Source of the DNA: Agreia pratensis
Lineage (GTDB): Bacteria; Actinomycetota; Actinomycetes; Actinomycetales; Microbacteriaceae
Assembly: GCF_900177685.1 (NCBI RefSeq)
Contig: NZ_FXAY01000006.1
Coordinates: 94,889-158,888, forward strand
Direction of reading: 5' to 3'
Length of the DNA: 64,000 nucleotides
The translations under genes were made by a program, and so were the position numbers. Positions 1-11,070 of the stretch are shown here, piece by piece. The notes below the pieces were generated by a model that saw only the letters and a list, made by a program, of their open reading frames with translations, did not search any database and was not told the DNA's origin. Each line of letters opens with the position of its first letter. The first letter of the stretch is position 1.

Positions 1-446
1 TTCTGTGGTGGAGCAAGGTCTTGGTACCCGAGGCGCGAGGGGCGATCGAGAGGGCGGGCGACAGGCTCCGCCAGATTGTCATCGACAACACTGTCTACTA
101 TTTGGCCGCCGATCAGACCGCTGAGGCCGTGGCCCCGGGCCTCCTGCTGCTCCCCGGCTTCGACGAGTACCTCCTGGGCTACACCGACCGCGACGCGGTG
201 CTGCCGCCGCAGCACAGCGCCCGAATCGTGCCTGGATCGAACGGCATCTTCCTTCCGATGGTCGTATCGAGCGGTCAGGTGGTCGGCACCTGGCGACGAA
301 CGGTTCGACGCGCATCAGTCGATACCGCCGCGACGACATTCGAACCGATGACCCCGACGAGTGCCGCCCGCTACAGAAAGGCAGCCCAGGGCTACGCGCG
401 GTACCTCGGTCTGAACCTCGGCGAGGCGACGATCGCCGACTCATAG
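1..446 (+). CDS. Winged-helix DNA-binding domain protein (AlkZ/HTH_42-like), C-terminal part
   Basis: The reading frame is open to the left edge of the window, so only the last ~147 residues are present. The fragment contains the segment LLPGFDEYLLGYTDRDAVL, which is characteristic of the C-terminal half of the HTH_42 / AlkZ-like family (winged-helix proteins related to DNA glycosylases that release alkylated or crosslinked bases). The TTG at 21 is not a credible start, because the frame continues upstream and the fragment would lack the winged helices. A 48-bp gap separates it from the following hydrolase on the same strand. The family assignment rests on this one motif and on the overall look of the sequence. 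The exact activity (glycosylase or only DNA binding) cannot be judged from this piece. Confidence 0.75.
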   Translation, partial: LWWSKVLVPEARGAIERAGDRLRQIVIDNTVYYLAADQTAEAVAPGLLLLPGFDEYLLGYTDRDAVLPPQHSARIVPGSNGIFLPMVVSSGQVVGTWRRTVRRASVDTAATTFEPMTPTSAARYRKAAQGYARYLGLNLGEATIADS

Positions 447-494
447 GGCACTGCAGCAATCCGCACAGGCATCCGCGAACGAACAACCCTAGAC

Positions 495-1478
495 ATGACC
501 GACCTCGACGCGACCGCACCGCCCTACGCTCCGTTCGGCCTCGATACCGACCCTGCGTGTTCGGGTCTCGTGCCCAGCACCGTCGAGACCGAGCTCGGCC
601 CCGTGCGCGTGCATCAATCGGCGACACGAAGCGGGTCGACCGCCACTCTTCTGCTTCACGGCGCGGCCGGAGGCTGGACGACCTGGACACCGCTGCTCGC
701 GGCCGCCCGCGCGGCTGGCGAACCACTCACCGACGTGGTGACCATCGACCTGCCGGGCTGGGGCGACTCGCCCGGCCCCCGCATCCGGTCGCGTCTGACT
801 CTCGATTCGCTGGCCGATGTGGTGTGGCGTATTGTCACGCTCCTCGGCTACAGCCGCGCCGACATCATCGGCCATTCCTTGGGCGCCTTTATCGCCCTGC
901 ATCTCGCGGCGACCAGACCGGCGCAGGTCGATGCCGTGCGTCTCGTTTCGGCGACGAGCTTCTCGGTCTTGGCGAGCGTCGAGCACCCGGTGCGATCATT
1001 CGGCGCCGTTCCCGGGTTCACCCTCCTGCTCGGGGTATTCCGTCTGCTCCGGATGGGCGGAGACCGCGGCGCCGGCCTGGTGCGCGCCGTGCGACGCATC
1101 GGACTGCTCCGCGTCGCGGTGAGCCCGCTCTTCCGGCACCCTCTGCGCGTGCCTCGATCAGTCGTCGACGCGCTCGCAGACGAGGTGCGCCCCGACAGTT
1201 TCGTGCGCGCTGCCGAGGCGACCCGGGCTTACGATCCGCGGCGACGCTGGGCGAGCATCCGATGCCCCGTATGGGCTGTTCGAGGCGACGCCGACTCGTT
1301 CGTGCCTTCGCGCGATCTCACCGGCCTGCTTCGCGCGATCCCCCGTGCGACGCTGGCGGAGATCGGCGACTGCGGCCACTTCGCCCATGTAGAGCGCCCC
1401 CGAGAGACGTTGGAAGCACTCGGCCTCATGACATGGCGCTCGAGCGTTGCGCGAAACGACGAAGCCGCCGCCCGGTGA
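495..1478 (+). CDS. Alpha/beta-fold hydrolase
   Basis: A 327-residue protein of the alpha/beta hydrolase superfamily. The oxyanion region LLLHGAAGG lies at residues 52-60, the nucleophile elbow GHSLG at 126-130 (Ser128), an acid-loop candidate GDADSFVP in the last third, and the catalytic His in CGHFAHVERP near the C-terminus, so the triad looks complete. There is no signal peptide, and a cytoplasmic esterase- or epoxide-hydrolase-like enzyme is expected. Substrate cannot be told from sequence. The stop codon lies in the loop of a strong hairpin (1461-1494) shared with the convergent YceI gene. Other reading frames through this region are shadows. Confidence 0.85.
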   Translation: MTDLDATAPPYAPFGLDTDPACSGLVPSTVETELGPVRVHQSATRSGSTATLLLHGAAGGWTTWTPLLAAARAAGEPLTDVVTIDLPGWGDSPGPRIRSRLTLDSLADVVWRIVTLLGYSRADIIGHSLGAFIALHLAATRPAQVDAVRLVSATSFSVLASVEHPVRSFGAVPGFTLLLGVFRLLRMGGDRGAGLVRAVRRIGLLRVAVSPLFRHPLRVPRSVVDALADEVRPDSFVRAAEATRAYDPRRRWASIRCPVWAVRGDADSFVPSRDLTGLLRAIPRATLAEIGDCGHFAHVERPRETLEALGLMTWRSSVARNDEAAAR

Positions 1479-1494
1479 CCCGGGCGACGGCTTC
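1461..1494. terminator. Hairpin terminator with the hydrolase stop codon in its loop
   Basis: A 15-bp stem (GAAGCCGCCGCCCGG at 1461-1475 against 1480-1494, one mismatch) encloses a 4-nt loop, TGAC, that contains the TGA stop of the upstream hydrolase. It sits between two convergent genes and could serve both strands. No long T-run follows, so the terminator role is inferred from position and stem strength. Confidence 0.6.
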
Positions 1495-1520
1495 GATCTG
1501 CGGATGATCCGCTGAGGTGA

Positions 1521-2075
1521 CTACTTCTGGAGCGAGGCCTGAAGGTCGATCGTGATGGTGACCTCGTCGCCGACGAGAACTCCGCCGGTCTCGAGGGGCG
1601 CGTTCCAGCTGACGCCGAAGTCGTTGCGGTTGATCTTGGTGGTCGCGGTCAGTCCGGCCTTGTAGTTGCCGTACAGGTCGTCCTGGAATCCACCGAACTC
1701 GAGGTCGAACGTGACCGGCTTGGTGACGCCCTTGATCGTGAGGTCTCCATCGACGAGGAAGTCGCCGCCCTCGTAGCGGATGCCCGTGGACACGAAGGTC
1801 AGCTCGGGGTGCGTGGGGGCGTCGAAGAAGTCGTTCGTGCGCAGGTGACCGTCGCGGTTCTCGTCGTTCGTGTTGATCGAGGCGACCTCGGCCTTGGCCG
1901 TGACGGTGGAGTCGAGGGGGTTCTCACCCGTGGTGAAGGTGGCATCGAACTTCTCGAACTTGCCCTTGACCTTGCTGATGAGCAGGTGGCGAACGCTGAA
2001 CGAGACCTCGGAGTGCGAAGCGTCGATGGTCCAGGTGCCGGCCTTGTAACCCGGGATGGTGATCGTGTCGGTCAT
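1521..2075 (-). CDS. YceI family protein
   Basis: A 184-residue YceI-like lipocalin-type beta-barrel, a family that binds polyisoprenoids or other amphiphiles. The start ATG at 2075 gives MTDTITIPGYKAGTWTIDAS, and the typical YceI sequence WTIDASHSEVSFSVRHL follows at once. A purine-rich AAGAG lies 8-12 bases upstream. The open frame extends to 2306, but that extension has no coding character and would run into the divergent gene. Further family features are the GHLRTNDFFDAPTHPE segment and GDLTIKGVTKPV. There is no signal peptide, as usual for actinobacterial members. A partly symmetric sequence TACAAATGCATGTA (2127-2140) in the upstream region may be a regulator site. Confidence 0.88.
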   Translation of the reverse strand: MTDTITIPGYKAGTWTIDASHSEVSFSVRHLLISKVKGKFEKFDATFTTGENPLDSTVTAKAEVASINTNDENRDGHLRTNDFFDAPTHPELTFVSTGIRYEGGDFLVDGDLTIKGVTKPVTFDLEFGGFQDDLYGNYKAGLTATTKINRNDFGVSWNAPLETGGVLVGDEVTITIDLQASLQK

Positions 2076-2239
2076 GATTTCTCTTTTCGTCTGAGACAGA
2101 AGGGAGTGGGCCAGAACCCACTTCGATACAAATGCATGTACCACCGCGATTATTCCACTTCGGTGAAACGAGATGCTGAATAGCCGGTGAATGTCGTCAC
2201 GAGACGACATAGTCGGGCGGCAGTTGAGAGGATTGCACA

Positions 2240-2869
2240 ATGACGACTGACAACACACGCGTGGATTTCTGGTTCGACCCCTCTTGCCCCTGGGCGTGGA
2301 TGACAAGCCGATGGGTCGACGAGGTGGCCACCCATCGCGACCTCGACGTGCACTGGCACATCATGAGCCTCGCTATCCTCAACGAGAACAACGACGTGCC
2401 CGAGTCCTACCGCGCGTTCTTCCCCCGCGCACTGCGCTACGCACGTGTCGTCGCCACCGCCGAGGCACTGCACGGAGCAGAGACGCTCAAGCCTCTGTAC
2501 GACGCGCTCGGCCGACGCATCCATCTCGACGAGCGGGCGACCGATATCGAGGCCGTGGTCGCGGAATCGCTGGCAGAGGCCGGGCTGGATGCGTCGATCG
2601 CCGACCGCGCGCTTCCGGATGCCGATGGCCGGTTCGAGTTCGAGGCCGAGTTGCGCGCGTCCCACCGCAGCGGAATCGACCTCGTCGGAGACGATGTCGG
2701 AACTCCGATCATCGCCGTGAACGGCGTCGCTTTCTTCGGCCCCGTCATTTCGCCCGCTCCGCGCGGCGAGCAGGCACTCGCCCTGTGGGACGGCGTGGTC
2801 GCCGCAGCGTCGTATGACGGGTTCTTCGAGCTCAAGCGCAGCCGCACCCGCGATCCGATCTTCTCCTAA
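2240..2869 (+). CDS. Mycothiol-dependent nitroreductase Rv2466c-like DsbA-family protein, CPWA variant
   Basis: 209 residues with a thioredoxin/DsbA fold. FWFDPSCPWAWMTSRW near residues 10-25 places the N-terminal active-site cysteine in CPWA, and HIMSLAILNEN, DVGTPIIAVNGVAFFGPV and FFELKRTR-type endings match the Rv2466c family of mycobacterial mycothiol-dependent reductases. Rv2466c, as I recall it, has CPWC. Here the resolving cysteine is alanine, giving a mono-cysteine site that would have to use mycothiol for resolution. It is divergent from yceI. The following secreted protein starts 49 bp downstream on the same strand. Family membership is clear; nitroreductase activity is inferred. 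Confidence 0.85.
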   Translation: MTTDNTRVDFWFDPSCPWAWMTSRWVDEVATHRDLDVHWHIMSLAILNENNDVPESYRAFFPRALRYARVVATAEALHGAETLKPLYDALGRRIHLDERATDIEAVVAESLAEAGLDASIADRALPDADGRFEFEAELRASHRSGIDLVGDDVGTPIIAVNGVAFFGPVISPAPRGEQALALWDGVVAAASYDGFFELKRSRTRDPIFS

Positions 2870-2918
2870 AGTCCCGGTAATCCCGGGATTCCCAATCGCT
2901 TCGCCTACCCTGGAGACC

Positions 2919-4094
2919 ATGGCCCACTCCGTTCTGAGATTCTTCGGCGTGCTCGCGACGGTCACCGCGCTCGTCGTGGTGCCGTTCTCGGGCGCTGCCG
3001 CCGGCCCGCTTCGCACCGCCGACTATCCCTCGTGGGACGACGTGCAGGCGGCCAAGCAGAACGAAGCCACAGCTCAGGCCGAGGCAGACAGAATCAGCGG
3101 TCTTCTCGACGACCTCGAGGCGACGGCTACCAGCCTCAGCAACGAAGCGCTGAAGCGCGGCCAGGAATACCTTGTCGCGACGTACAACAGAGACGCAGCG
3201 CAGAACTCGGCCGACGACCTCGAGGCGCGGGCGACCGAGGCCTCTACGAAGGCTGATGCGGCGAAGCGACAGGTCGGCCAGATCGCCGCTCAGCTCTACA
3301 AGTCCGGTGGCGACAACGGCACCGTGAATCTTCTGCTGAACGGCGACAAGTCGAAGGAGCTTCTCTACAAGCTCGGCACCATGAGCCAGCTCACGTCGCA
3401 GACGGTCGGGCTGCGCGACGCCGCCGAGATCGCTGCGAACAACGCCTCCTCCCTGAGATCTCAAGCCGACGCCGCTCTGGCGGAACGAGACAGGCTGTCG
3501 ACCGAAGCAGAGACCGCGCTCGAGGCGGCGAAAGACGCACAAGCTGCCGTCGATGCCCAGGTCGTCGAGGAGAAGGCGCACAGCGCCACCCTCTACGAGC
3601 AGCTCGCTGCGCTGAAGAACACCAGTGCAGCAGCAGAGCAGGGTTACCGAGAAGGCCTGGCCAAGGCCGCAGAAGAGGCCGCACGCAAAGCGGCCGCCGA
3701 CGCCGCGGCTGCCGCCGACGCAGCGGCGAACGACAGCGGCGGTGACGGCAGTGCCTGGGTGCCCGACTCCGGATCGGTCGCATCGCCCGACGAGGCGAAG
3801 CAGATCGCCTTCAATATGCTGGGCTCCTACGGCTGGGGCAGCGAGCAACAGAGTTGTCTCGTGCGGCTCTGGACGGGCGAATCCGGGTGGCGGGTAAACG
3901 CCTACAACCCCGACAGCGGGGCCTATGGGATTCCCCAGTCGTTACCCGCGAACAAAATGGCCGACGTAGCTCCGGACTGGCCCACCAACGCGGCAACACA
4001 GATCACCTGGGGACTCAACTACATCAGTGGCAGGTACGGCTCGCCGTGCAGCGCGTTGGCGTTCTGGGACGGCAATTCGCCGCACTGGTATTGA
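2919..4094 (+). CDS. Secreted coiled-coil protein with C-terminal lysozyme-like (transglycosylase) domain
   Basis: 391 residues from the ATG at 2919, preceded by TGGAGA. The N-terminus is a signal peptide (MAHSVLRF followed by a hydrophobic stretch ending near AAAG, residue ~29). Residues ~35-290 are a long Ala/Glu/Asp-rich coiled coil like those of PcsB/RipA-type peptidoglycan-hydrolase regulators. After a Gly/Ser-rich linker, the last ~95 residues (QIAFNMLGSYGW ... CLVRLWTGESGWRVNAYN ... GAYGIPQSLP ... FWDGNSPHWY) form a lysozyme-like domain of the type in resuscitation-factor and aggregation-promoting proteins. The Glu in GESGW is the likely catalytic acid, and two cysteines (in SCLVRLW and SPCSALAF) may form a disulfide. 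The likely role is cell-wall remodelling. The start at 2814 would put 35 non-signal residues first and was rejected. Confidence 0.82.
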   Translation: MAHSVLRFFGVLATVTALVVVPFSGAAAGPLRTADYPSWDDVQAAKQNEATAQAEADRISGLLDDLEATATSLSNEALKRGQEYLVATYNRDAAQNSADDLEARATEASTKADAAKRQVGQIAAQLYKSGGDNGTVNLLLNGDKSKELLYKLGTMSQLTSQTVGLRDAAEIAANNASSLRSQADAALAERDRLSTEAETALEAAKDAQAAVDAQVVEEKAHSATLYEQLAALKNTSAAAEQGYREGLAKAAEEAARKAAADAAAAADAAANDSGGDGSAWVPDSGSVASPDEAKQIAFNMLGSYGWGSEQQSCLVRLWTGESGWRVNAYNPDSGAYGIPQSLPANKMADVAPDWPTNAATQITWGLNYISGRYGSPCSALAFWDGNSPHWY

Positions 4095-4108
4095 TCAGCT
4101 GATTCCGA

Positions 4109-4945
4109 TCAGCGCCCGACGAGACTCGAGCCGGCCGTCGTCAGCAGAACCACATCGACGACCGCGCTGGCGATGATCAGCTGAAACAGCAGCCGCGTCG
4201 GCGGCCGGGTGAGCGCCAAGGTTATTCCGGCGATAGCGATGACGACGCCGGCGACGAGCCCGATCACGGCAACCACGATCAAACCGGGCGCCACTGACCC
4301 GATGCCGATCGACGCGACGAGCGAGGCGATCGCGAGCGACGCGAACGCGACCACACTCGATGGCCGGCGACCGAGAATGTGGGGCAGCCCACGCACGCCG
4401 GTACGCGCGTCATCGTCGAGGTCGGGCAAGACGTTGGCGAAGTGCGCCCCGAAGCCCAGAAGGGCCCCGACAACGATGGCCCACCACACTGCGGGCCGAG
4501 GCTCCGACAATGACAGCGTTACGAACAGCGGAAGCGTTCCGAAGGTGACCAGATAGGGCACACCCGATGCGGGCGTGCGCTTCAGCCACGCGTTGTAACT
4601 CCACCCTGAAGCGATTCCGATGATGTTCACCAGTGCGGCAAGCGGGCCGAGCAGCAGAGACAGCGGAACAGCAACGACGACGGCCGCGATGGCGGCCCTA
4701 CGAACTGCAGAGCGGCTGACGAGGCCGGATGCGATGGGCTTATCCGCGCGCGCCACGGCCACGTCCCGATCAGCGTCGATCCAGTCGTTGCTCCACCCGA
4801 TCGACAGCTGGCCCGCCAGCATCGCCGCGCCGACAAGCACGATCCTCGCCGTATCGACGCCCACCCCTGCTGCGAGGATGACGGTGACGAGAGTGACAGC
4901 GACCGCCGGCCCCGGGTGGGAGGCACTGATCATCCCGCGGAGCAT
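4109..4945 (-). CDS. UbiA-family prenyltransferase, membrane protein
   Basis: About 278 residues from ATG 4945, with roughly eight or nine hydrophobic segments. The first Asp-rich motif NDWIDADRD fits the UbiA consensus NDxxDxxxD. A second region, NVLPDLDDDARTGVRGLP, is the second Asp-rich loop. UbiA enzymes transfer polyprenyl groups to aromatic acceptors in quinone, heme O or arabinan-precursor synthesis. The subgroup here cannot be fixed by eye. It lies 34 bp downstream of the marR gene on the same strand and is probably co-transcribed with it. The longer frame to 5059 overlaps marR and has no membrane-protein character. Confidence 0.8.
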   Translation of the reverse strand: MLRGMISASHPGPAVAVTLVTVILAAGVGVDTARIVLVGAAMLAGQLSIGWSNDWIDADRDVAVARADKPIASGLVSRSAVRRAAIAAVVVAVPLSLLLGPLAALVNIIGIASGWSYNAWLKRTPASGVPYLVTFGTLPLFVTLSLSEPRPAVWWAIVVGALLGFGAHFANVLPDLDDDARTGVRGLPHILGRRPSSVVAFASLAIASLVASIGIGSVAPGLIVVAVIGLVAGVVIAIAGITLALTRPPTRLLFQLIIASAVVDVVLLTTAGSSLVGR

Positions 4946-4979
4946 ACGTCGAAGTATAGAGAGTGTCCGTGCGTGATCC

Positions 4980-5495
4980 TCAGGATCGCTCGATGCTGGC
5001 GAGAAGCCGTGTAAGTGACCTCTCGAGCACAGCGCTTTCGTCGCCCTCGAGCCCCGCAATCAACGAGTTCTCTGCCGAGAGTTGGAGAGGAAACACCTCA
5101 TCGGCGAGGTCTCGGCCCGCCGCCGTCAACGCAATCAGAGCTCCGCGTCCGTCGGCGGGATTCGTCGCACGATGCACCAGGCCGCGAGCCTCGAGCTGCT
5201 TGAGCCGCTTCGTGGTCGACGGAGCCGTCGCCAAGGAGATCGTTCGCAGTTCGCCCGGAGACCTCGGGGCCGCAGATCGTCTCAGCGCAGCCAGAATGTC
5301 GAACTCGCCGCGGGTCAGCCCGTGAGCGGCTAGTACCTCGTCGCTGTGATGCACGATCAACGCCGCGCTGCGCAACACGCGCCCCACGATGCCTATCGCC
5401 GAGAGATCGAGGTCCGGTCTGAGACGGTGCCACTCACGCTGAATAGCATCGACCGCGTCGCCCACAGCATTCTCGTCACCGCCCGTGCCAGTCAT
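4980..5495 (-). CDS. MarR family transcriptional regulator
   Basis: 171 residues with the MarR winged-helix core: LTRGEFDILAALRRS, PGELRTISLATAPSTTKRLKQLEARGLVHRATNPADGR and LTAAGRDLADEVFP. These correspond to the recognition helix, the wing and the dimerisation helix. It is transcribed divergently from the FUSC exporter gene at 5535, and the 39-bp gap holds a perfect palindrome (5514-5525). This is the standard layout for a MarR repressor that controls itself and the adjacent exporter. The ligand is unknown; an aromatic acid or lipophilic phenol is typical for the family. Confidence 0.9.
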   Translation of the reverse strand: MTGTGGDENAVGDAVDAIQREWHRLRPDLDLSAIGIVGRVLRSAALIVHHSDEVLAAHGLTRGEFDILAALRRSAAPRSPGELRTISLATAPSTTKRLKQLEARGLVHRATNPADGRGALIALTAAGRDLADEVFPLQLSAENSLIAGLEGDESAVLERSLTRLLASIERS

Positions 5496-5513
5496 CAGAC
5501 CTCCGCAAAATAA

Positions 5514-5525
5514 TTTACTAGTAAA
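5514..5525. promoter_or_regulatory. Palindromic operator candidate for the divergent MarR-FUSC pair
   Basis: TTTACTAGTAAA is a perfect 12-bp palindrome in the 39-bp gap between marR (start 5495) and the exporter gene (start 5535). It is AT-rich in a GC-rich genome and sits where both promoters must overlap. Binding by the MarR product is inferred from position. Confidence 0.7.
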
Positions 5526-5534
5526 CTATATCTC

Positions 5535-8829
<3,295 letters not shown>

Positions 8830-8845
<16 letters not shown>

Positions 8846-8882
8846 AGAGTGCAGTATTGCACTTTGCCATCCATGGTGCAAT
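8830..8882. promoter_or_regulatory. Clustered TTGCAC/GTGCAA inverted repeats, TetR operator candidate
   Basis: AGTGCA-GTAT-TGCACT (8848-8863) is a perfect inverted repeat. A further half-site TTGCACT starts at 8830, and ATTGCAC (8856-8862) faces GTGCAAT (8876-8882). Four half-sites of one motif at the repressor's own start indicate autoregulation and control of the MFS operon. This is inferred from symmetry and position. Confidence 0.7.
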
Positions 8883-8902
8883 CCGGAACGAAAAGCGCGC
8901 GA

Positions 8903-9853
8903 TCACGCCCCCGCGCGCACCTCAGCGGCGATCCGCGAGATGTCTGCGGGACCGATCCGGCAGCATCCGCCGACGAGCCGTGCGCCCTCGGATAGCCACT
9001 GAGCGACCGAGCCGTCGGCGACGCCGGTGGCGCCCGCCCACCGCCGGTTCTCGGCATCCCAGGTTTCGCCGCTGTTCGGATAGACGACGAGGGCTTTGTC
9101 CGTGACCGAACGAGCGGCAGCAATCGCCCGCGACACCTCTGTCGGATCACAGCAGTTGACGCCGACAGCGACCACCTCATCGACGGACGCGGCGCGAGCA
9201 AAGGCGCTCTCCATGGGCTCTCCTGAGCGGAGACGGCCATCGGCTACGGTGACGCTGATCCATGTCGGGATGCCGAGTCCGGCGATTTCTGCGGAGATCG
9301 CGTCGACCTCGGCGTACGAGGGAATCGTCTCGACGGCGAATATATCGGGATGTGCCGCGGCCATCGCCCTCAGCCGCCGACGATGCCACCCCCTCAGTTC
9401 GTCGACGCTCAGGCCGTAGTCGCCTCGGTACTCGCTGCCGTCAGCACGAGGGGCGCCATAGGGGCCCACCGAGGCGGCGACCCAGGCGACGTCACCGGTC
9501 GCGCCGGGGGCGACGAGTCTCGCATCATCGCGGGCATCACGAGCCAGCTGAATACTCAGGGCGAGCAGATCGTCGACGGCGATGGCATCCAGGCCCAGCT
9601 CTGCCAGCTGCAGATATGCAACCTGATACGAGGCGGCGATCGCCACCCGTGCCCCAGCAGCAAAGTACTCGCGGTGGGCCCGCCGAATCTCATCGGGCGC
9701 GTCGAGGAGCATCTGCGCCGACCACAGAGGCGAACTCAGGTCGTTGCCTCGACTCTCGAGGAGAGTACCGAGGCCCCCATCGAGGACGACAGGGTCGCGA
9801 CCGAACAGCTGCTCGAATGCCGCGGCGCCAGTGCTGTCCATCGCGTTGCGCAT
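8903..9853 (-). CDS. mmuM: Homocysteine S-methyltransferase
   Basis: 316 residues from the ATG at 9853, which overlaps the stop of the preceding gene as ATGA and so fixes the start. VVLDGGLGTLLESRG near residues 22-36 is the N-terminal signature. GVNCC and GGCCRIGPADI near the end supply the three zinc-binding cysteines. Family members methylate homocysteine with S-methylmethionine or SAM, independently of cobalamin and folate. The length matches MmuM (~310). It is coupled to a small zinc-ribbon protein of unknown role. Confidence 0.9.
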   Translation of the reverse strand: MRNAMDSTGAAAFEQLFGRDPVVLDGGLGTLLESRGNDLSSPLWSAQMLLDAPDEIRRAHREYFAAGARVAIAASYQVAYLQLAELGLDAIAVDDLLALSIQLARDARDDARLVAPGATGDVAWVAASVGPYGAPRADGSEYRGDYGLSVDELRGWHRRRLRAMAAAHPDIFAVETIPSYAEVDAISAEIAGLGIPTWISVTVADGRLRSGEPMESAFARAASVDEVVAVGVNCCDPTEVSRAIAAARSVTDKALVVYPNSGETWDAENRRWAGATGVADGSVAQWLSEGARLVGGCCRIGPADISRIAAEVRAGA

Positions 9854-10200
9854 CACGATCGAGCCCACTGTTCGCGTGGTGGCACAGCCTCCCAATTCCA
9901 ACGGTCGGGGTCGGACTCCTTGACGACTTTGTAGATGGGGGCACCTCGTATGCAGAGACCCCAGAATCTTGTTCGTCCACAGGATTCGCACTTCAAATAG
10001 CTGACGATCGTGTACCGCATCTCGGAGTAAGCGAGATCGAGCATGTCTTGCAGCGGAACATCTCCCCGGATGTACCGCATGAGACCCGCGTCGACGAGGC
10101 TGATGAGCCGATCGTTAGTGGCCTTGACCGCGATGTCGTGAGGCGGCACTCCATCCGAATGCACAAGCGCCCAGTCGCAGGTTTTGCAGGACGTGAACAT
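9853..10200 (-). CDS. Small zinc-ribbon protein, unknown function
   Basis: 115 residues from the ATG at 10200 (MFTSCKTCDWALVHSDG). CKTC at the N-terminus and CESCGRTRFWGLC near residues 78-90 could form a zinc ribbon. The middle, DIAVKATNDRLISLVDAG, is helical and the C-terminus is charged. I do not recognise a named family. It is translationally coupled (ATGA) to the homocysteine methyltransferase, suggesting co-expression and possibly a link to sulfur-amino-acid metabolism. The frame extends to 10221, but the seven extra residues begin at a non-ATG codon. Confidence 0.6.
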   Translation of the reverse strand: MFTSCKTCDWALVHSDGVPPHDIAVKATNDRLISLVDAGLMRYIRGDVPLQDMLDLAYSEMRYTIVSYLKCESCGRTRFWGLCIRGAPIYKVVKESDPDRWNWEAVPPREQWARS

Positions 10201-10452
10201 CGGCCCACTGTAGCGAAGCAAGCTGGCGACCCGTATTCACCAAGCCGGCTCGGTACCGATATCTATGCTTCTGTCAGGGGGCCACCCCTCGCGGGCGACG
10301 GCTAAGGAGTGCATTCGGGCTCTGCCTATGCCGGCTTCTCTTGCGGGGGTGCGGCACCCAGCTCGAGATACTGGATGGCTCCATAGCGCTCGTCGACCAG
10401 TCGACTTTCCGAGCCTCTCTCGGAAGCGCGAAGAGCCCCAGAAGACAAAAGA
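10201..10452. other. Intergenic region without a recognisable gene
   Basis: About 250 bp between the zinc-ribbon gene and the tRNA-Ala terminator. Short open frames here on both strands have Arg/Pro-rich, shadow-like translations and run into the tRNA or the terminator. I see no RNA motif. The part nearest 10200 must carry the promoter for the zinc-ribbon/mmuM pair, but no convincing -10/-35 could be assigned. Confidence 0.5.
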
Positions 10453-10490
10453 AAAGGAACCGCCCTGTCAGGCGGTTCCTTTGTTGTTCT
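10453..10490 (-). terminator. Rho-independent terminator of tRNA-Ala
   Basis: A perfect 12-bp stem (AAAGGAACCGCC at 10453-10464 and its complement at 10471-10482) with the loop CTGTCA. On the minus strand it follows the tRNA gene, and the lower-numbered side continues TTTTCTTTTG on that strand. It is therefore the expected tRNA terminator. Confidence 0.85.
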
Positions 10491-10502
10491 GAATTTCTCT
10501 GA

Positions 10503-10578
<76 letters not shown>

Positions 10579-10686
10579 GAACATGTCCCTCCCTTGAGCT
10601 TTCGCTCCGGGCCGAAACAACTTGCCTAGCTTACAACACGGATCCCGCTGAAGAAAAATCGAGACGCGATCCGGCCGATGTCAGCG

Positions 10687-11064
10687 TCAGGCGCTGGCTT
10701 CGCTCGACGCGAGCTCGATCGGAACGACAGGGCAGTCCTTCCAGAGACGCTCGAGCGAGTAGTACATGCGGTCTTCCTCGTGGAAGACGTGCACGACGAC
10801 GTCGCCGAAGTCGAGGAGAGCCCAACGACCCTCCGAGAGACCTTCGCGGCGCAGGATTTTGACGCCCTGCTCGGCGAAGCGGTCGATGATCTCCTCGCCG
10901 ATGGCCACGACGTTGCGCTCGTTGCGACCGGAGGCAAGCAAGAAGATGTCGGCGAGGGGAAGCGGGCCGGATACGTCGAGGGCGACGAGATCGGATGCCT
11001 GCTTCGAATCAGCGGCCGACGCCGCGATCTGGGTGAGCTCGATGGAGCGTGCTGAAGCTGTCAA
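10687..11064 (-). CDS. rsfS: Ribosome silencing factor RsfS
   Basis: 125 residues from a TTG start (TASARSIELTQIAASAA), the family's usual beginning. DIFLLASGRNERNVVAIGEEIID, GRWALLDFGDVVVHVFHEEDRMYYSLERLW is the RsfS (Iojap) core. The protein binds ribosomal protein L14 and blocks subunit joining during starvation. It follows nadD and one membrane protein gene on the same strand, as in many bacteria where nadD and rsfS are neighbours. The gap to the upstream gene is 6 bp. Confidence 0.95.
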   Translation of the reverse strand: MTASARSIELTQIAASAADSKQASDLVALDVSGPLPLADIFLLASGRNERNVVAIGEEIIDRFAEQGVKILRREGLSEGRWALLDFGDVVVHVFHEEDRMYYSLERLWKDCPVVPIELASSEASA

Positions 11065-11070
11065 TTGAAT

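Noticed and set aside
10265..10492. Small open frame over the tRNA-Ala terminator
   Set aside because: Its end is the terminator stem, it has no ribosome-binding site, and the translation has no family resemblance.
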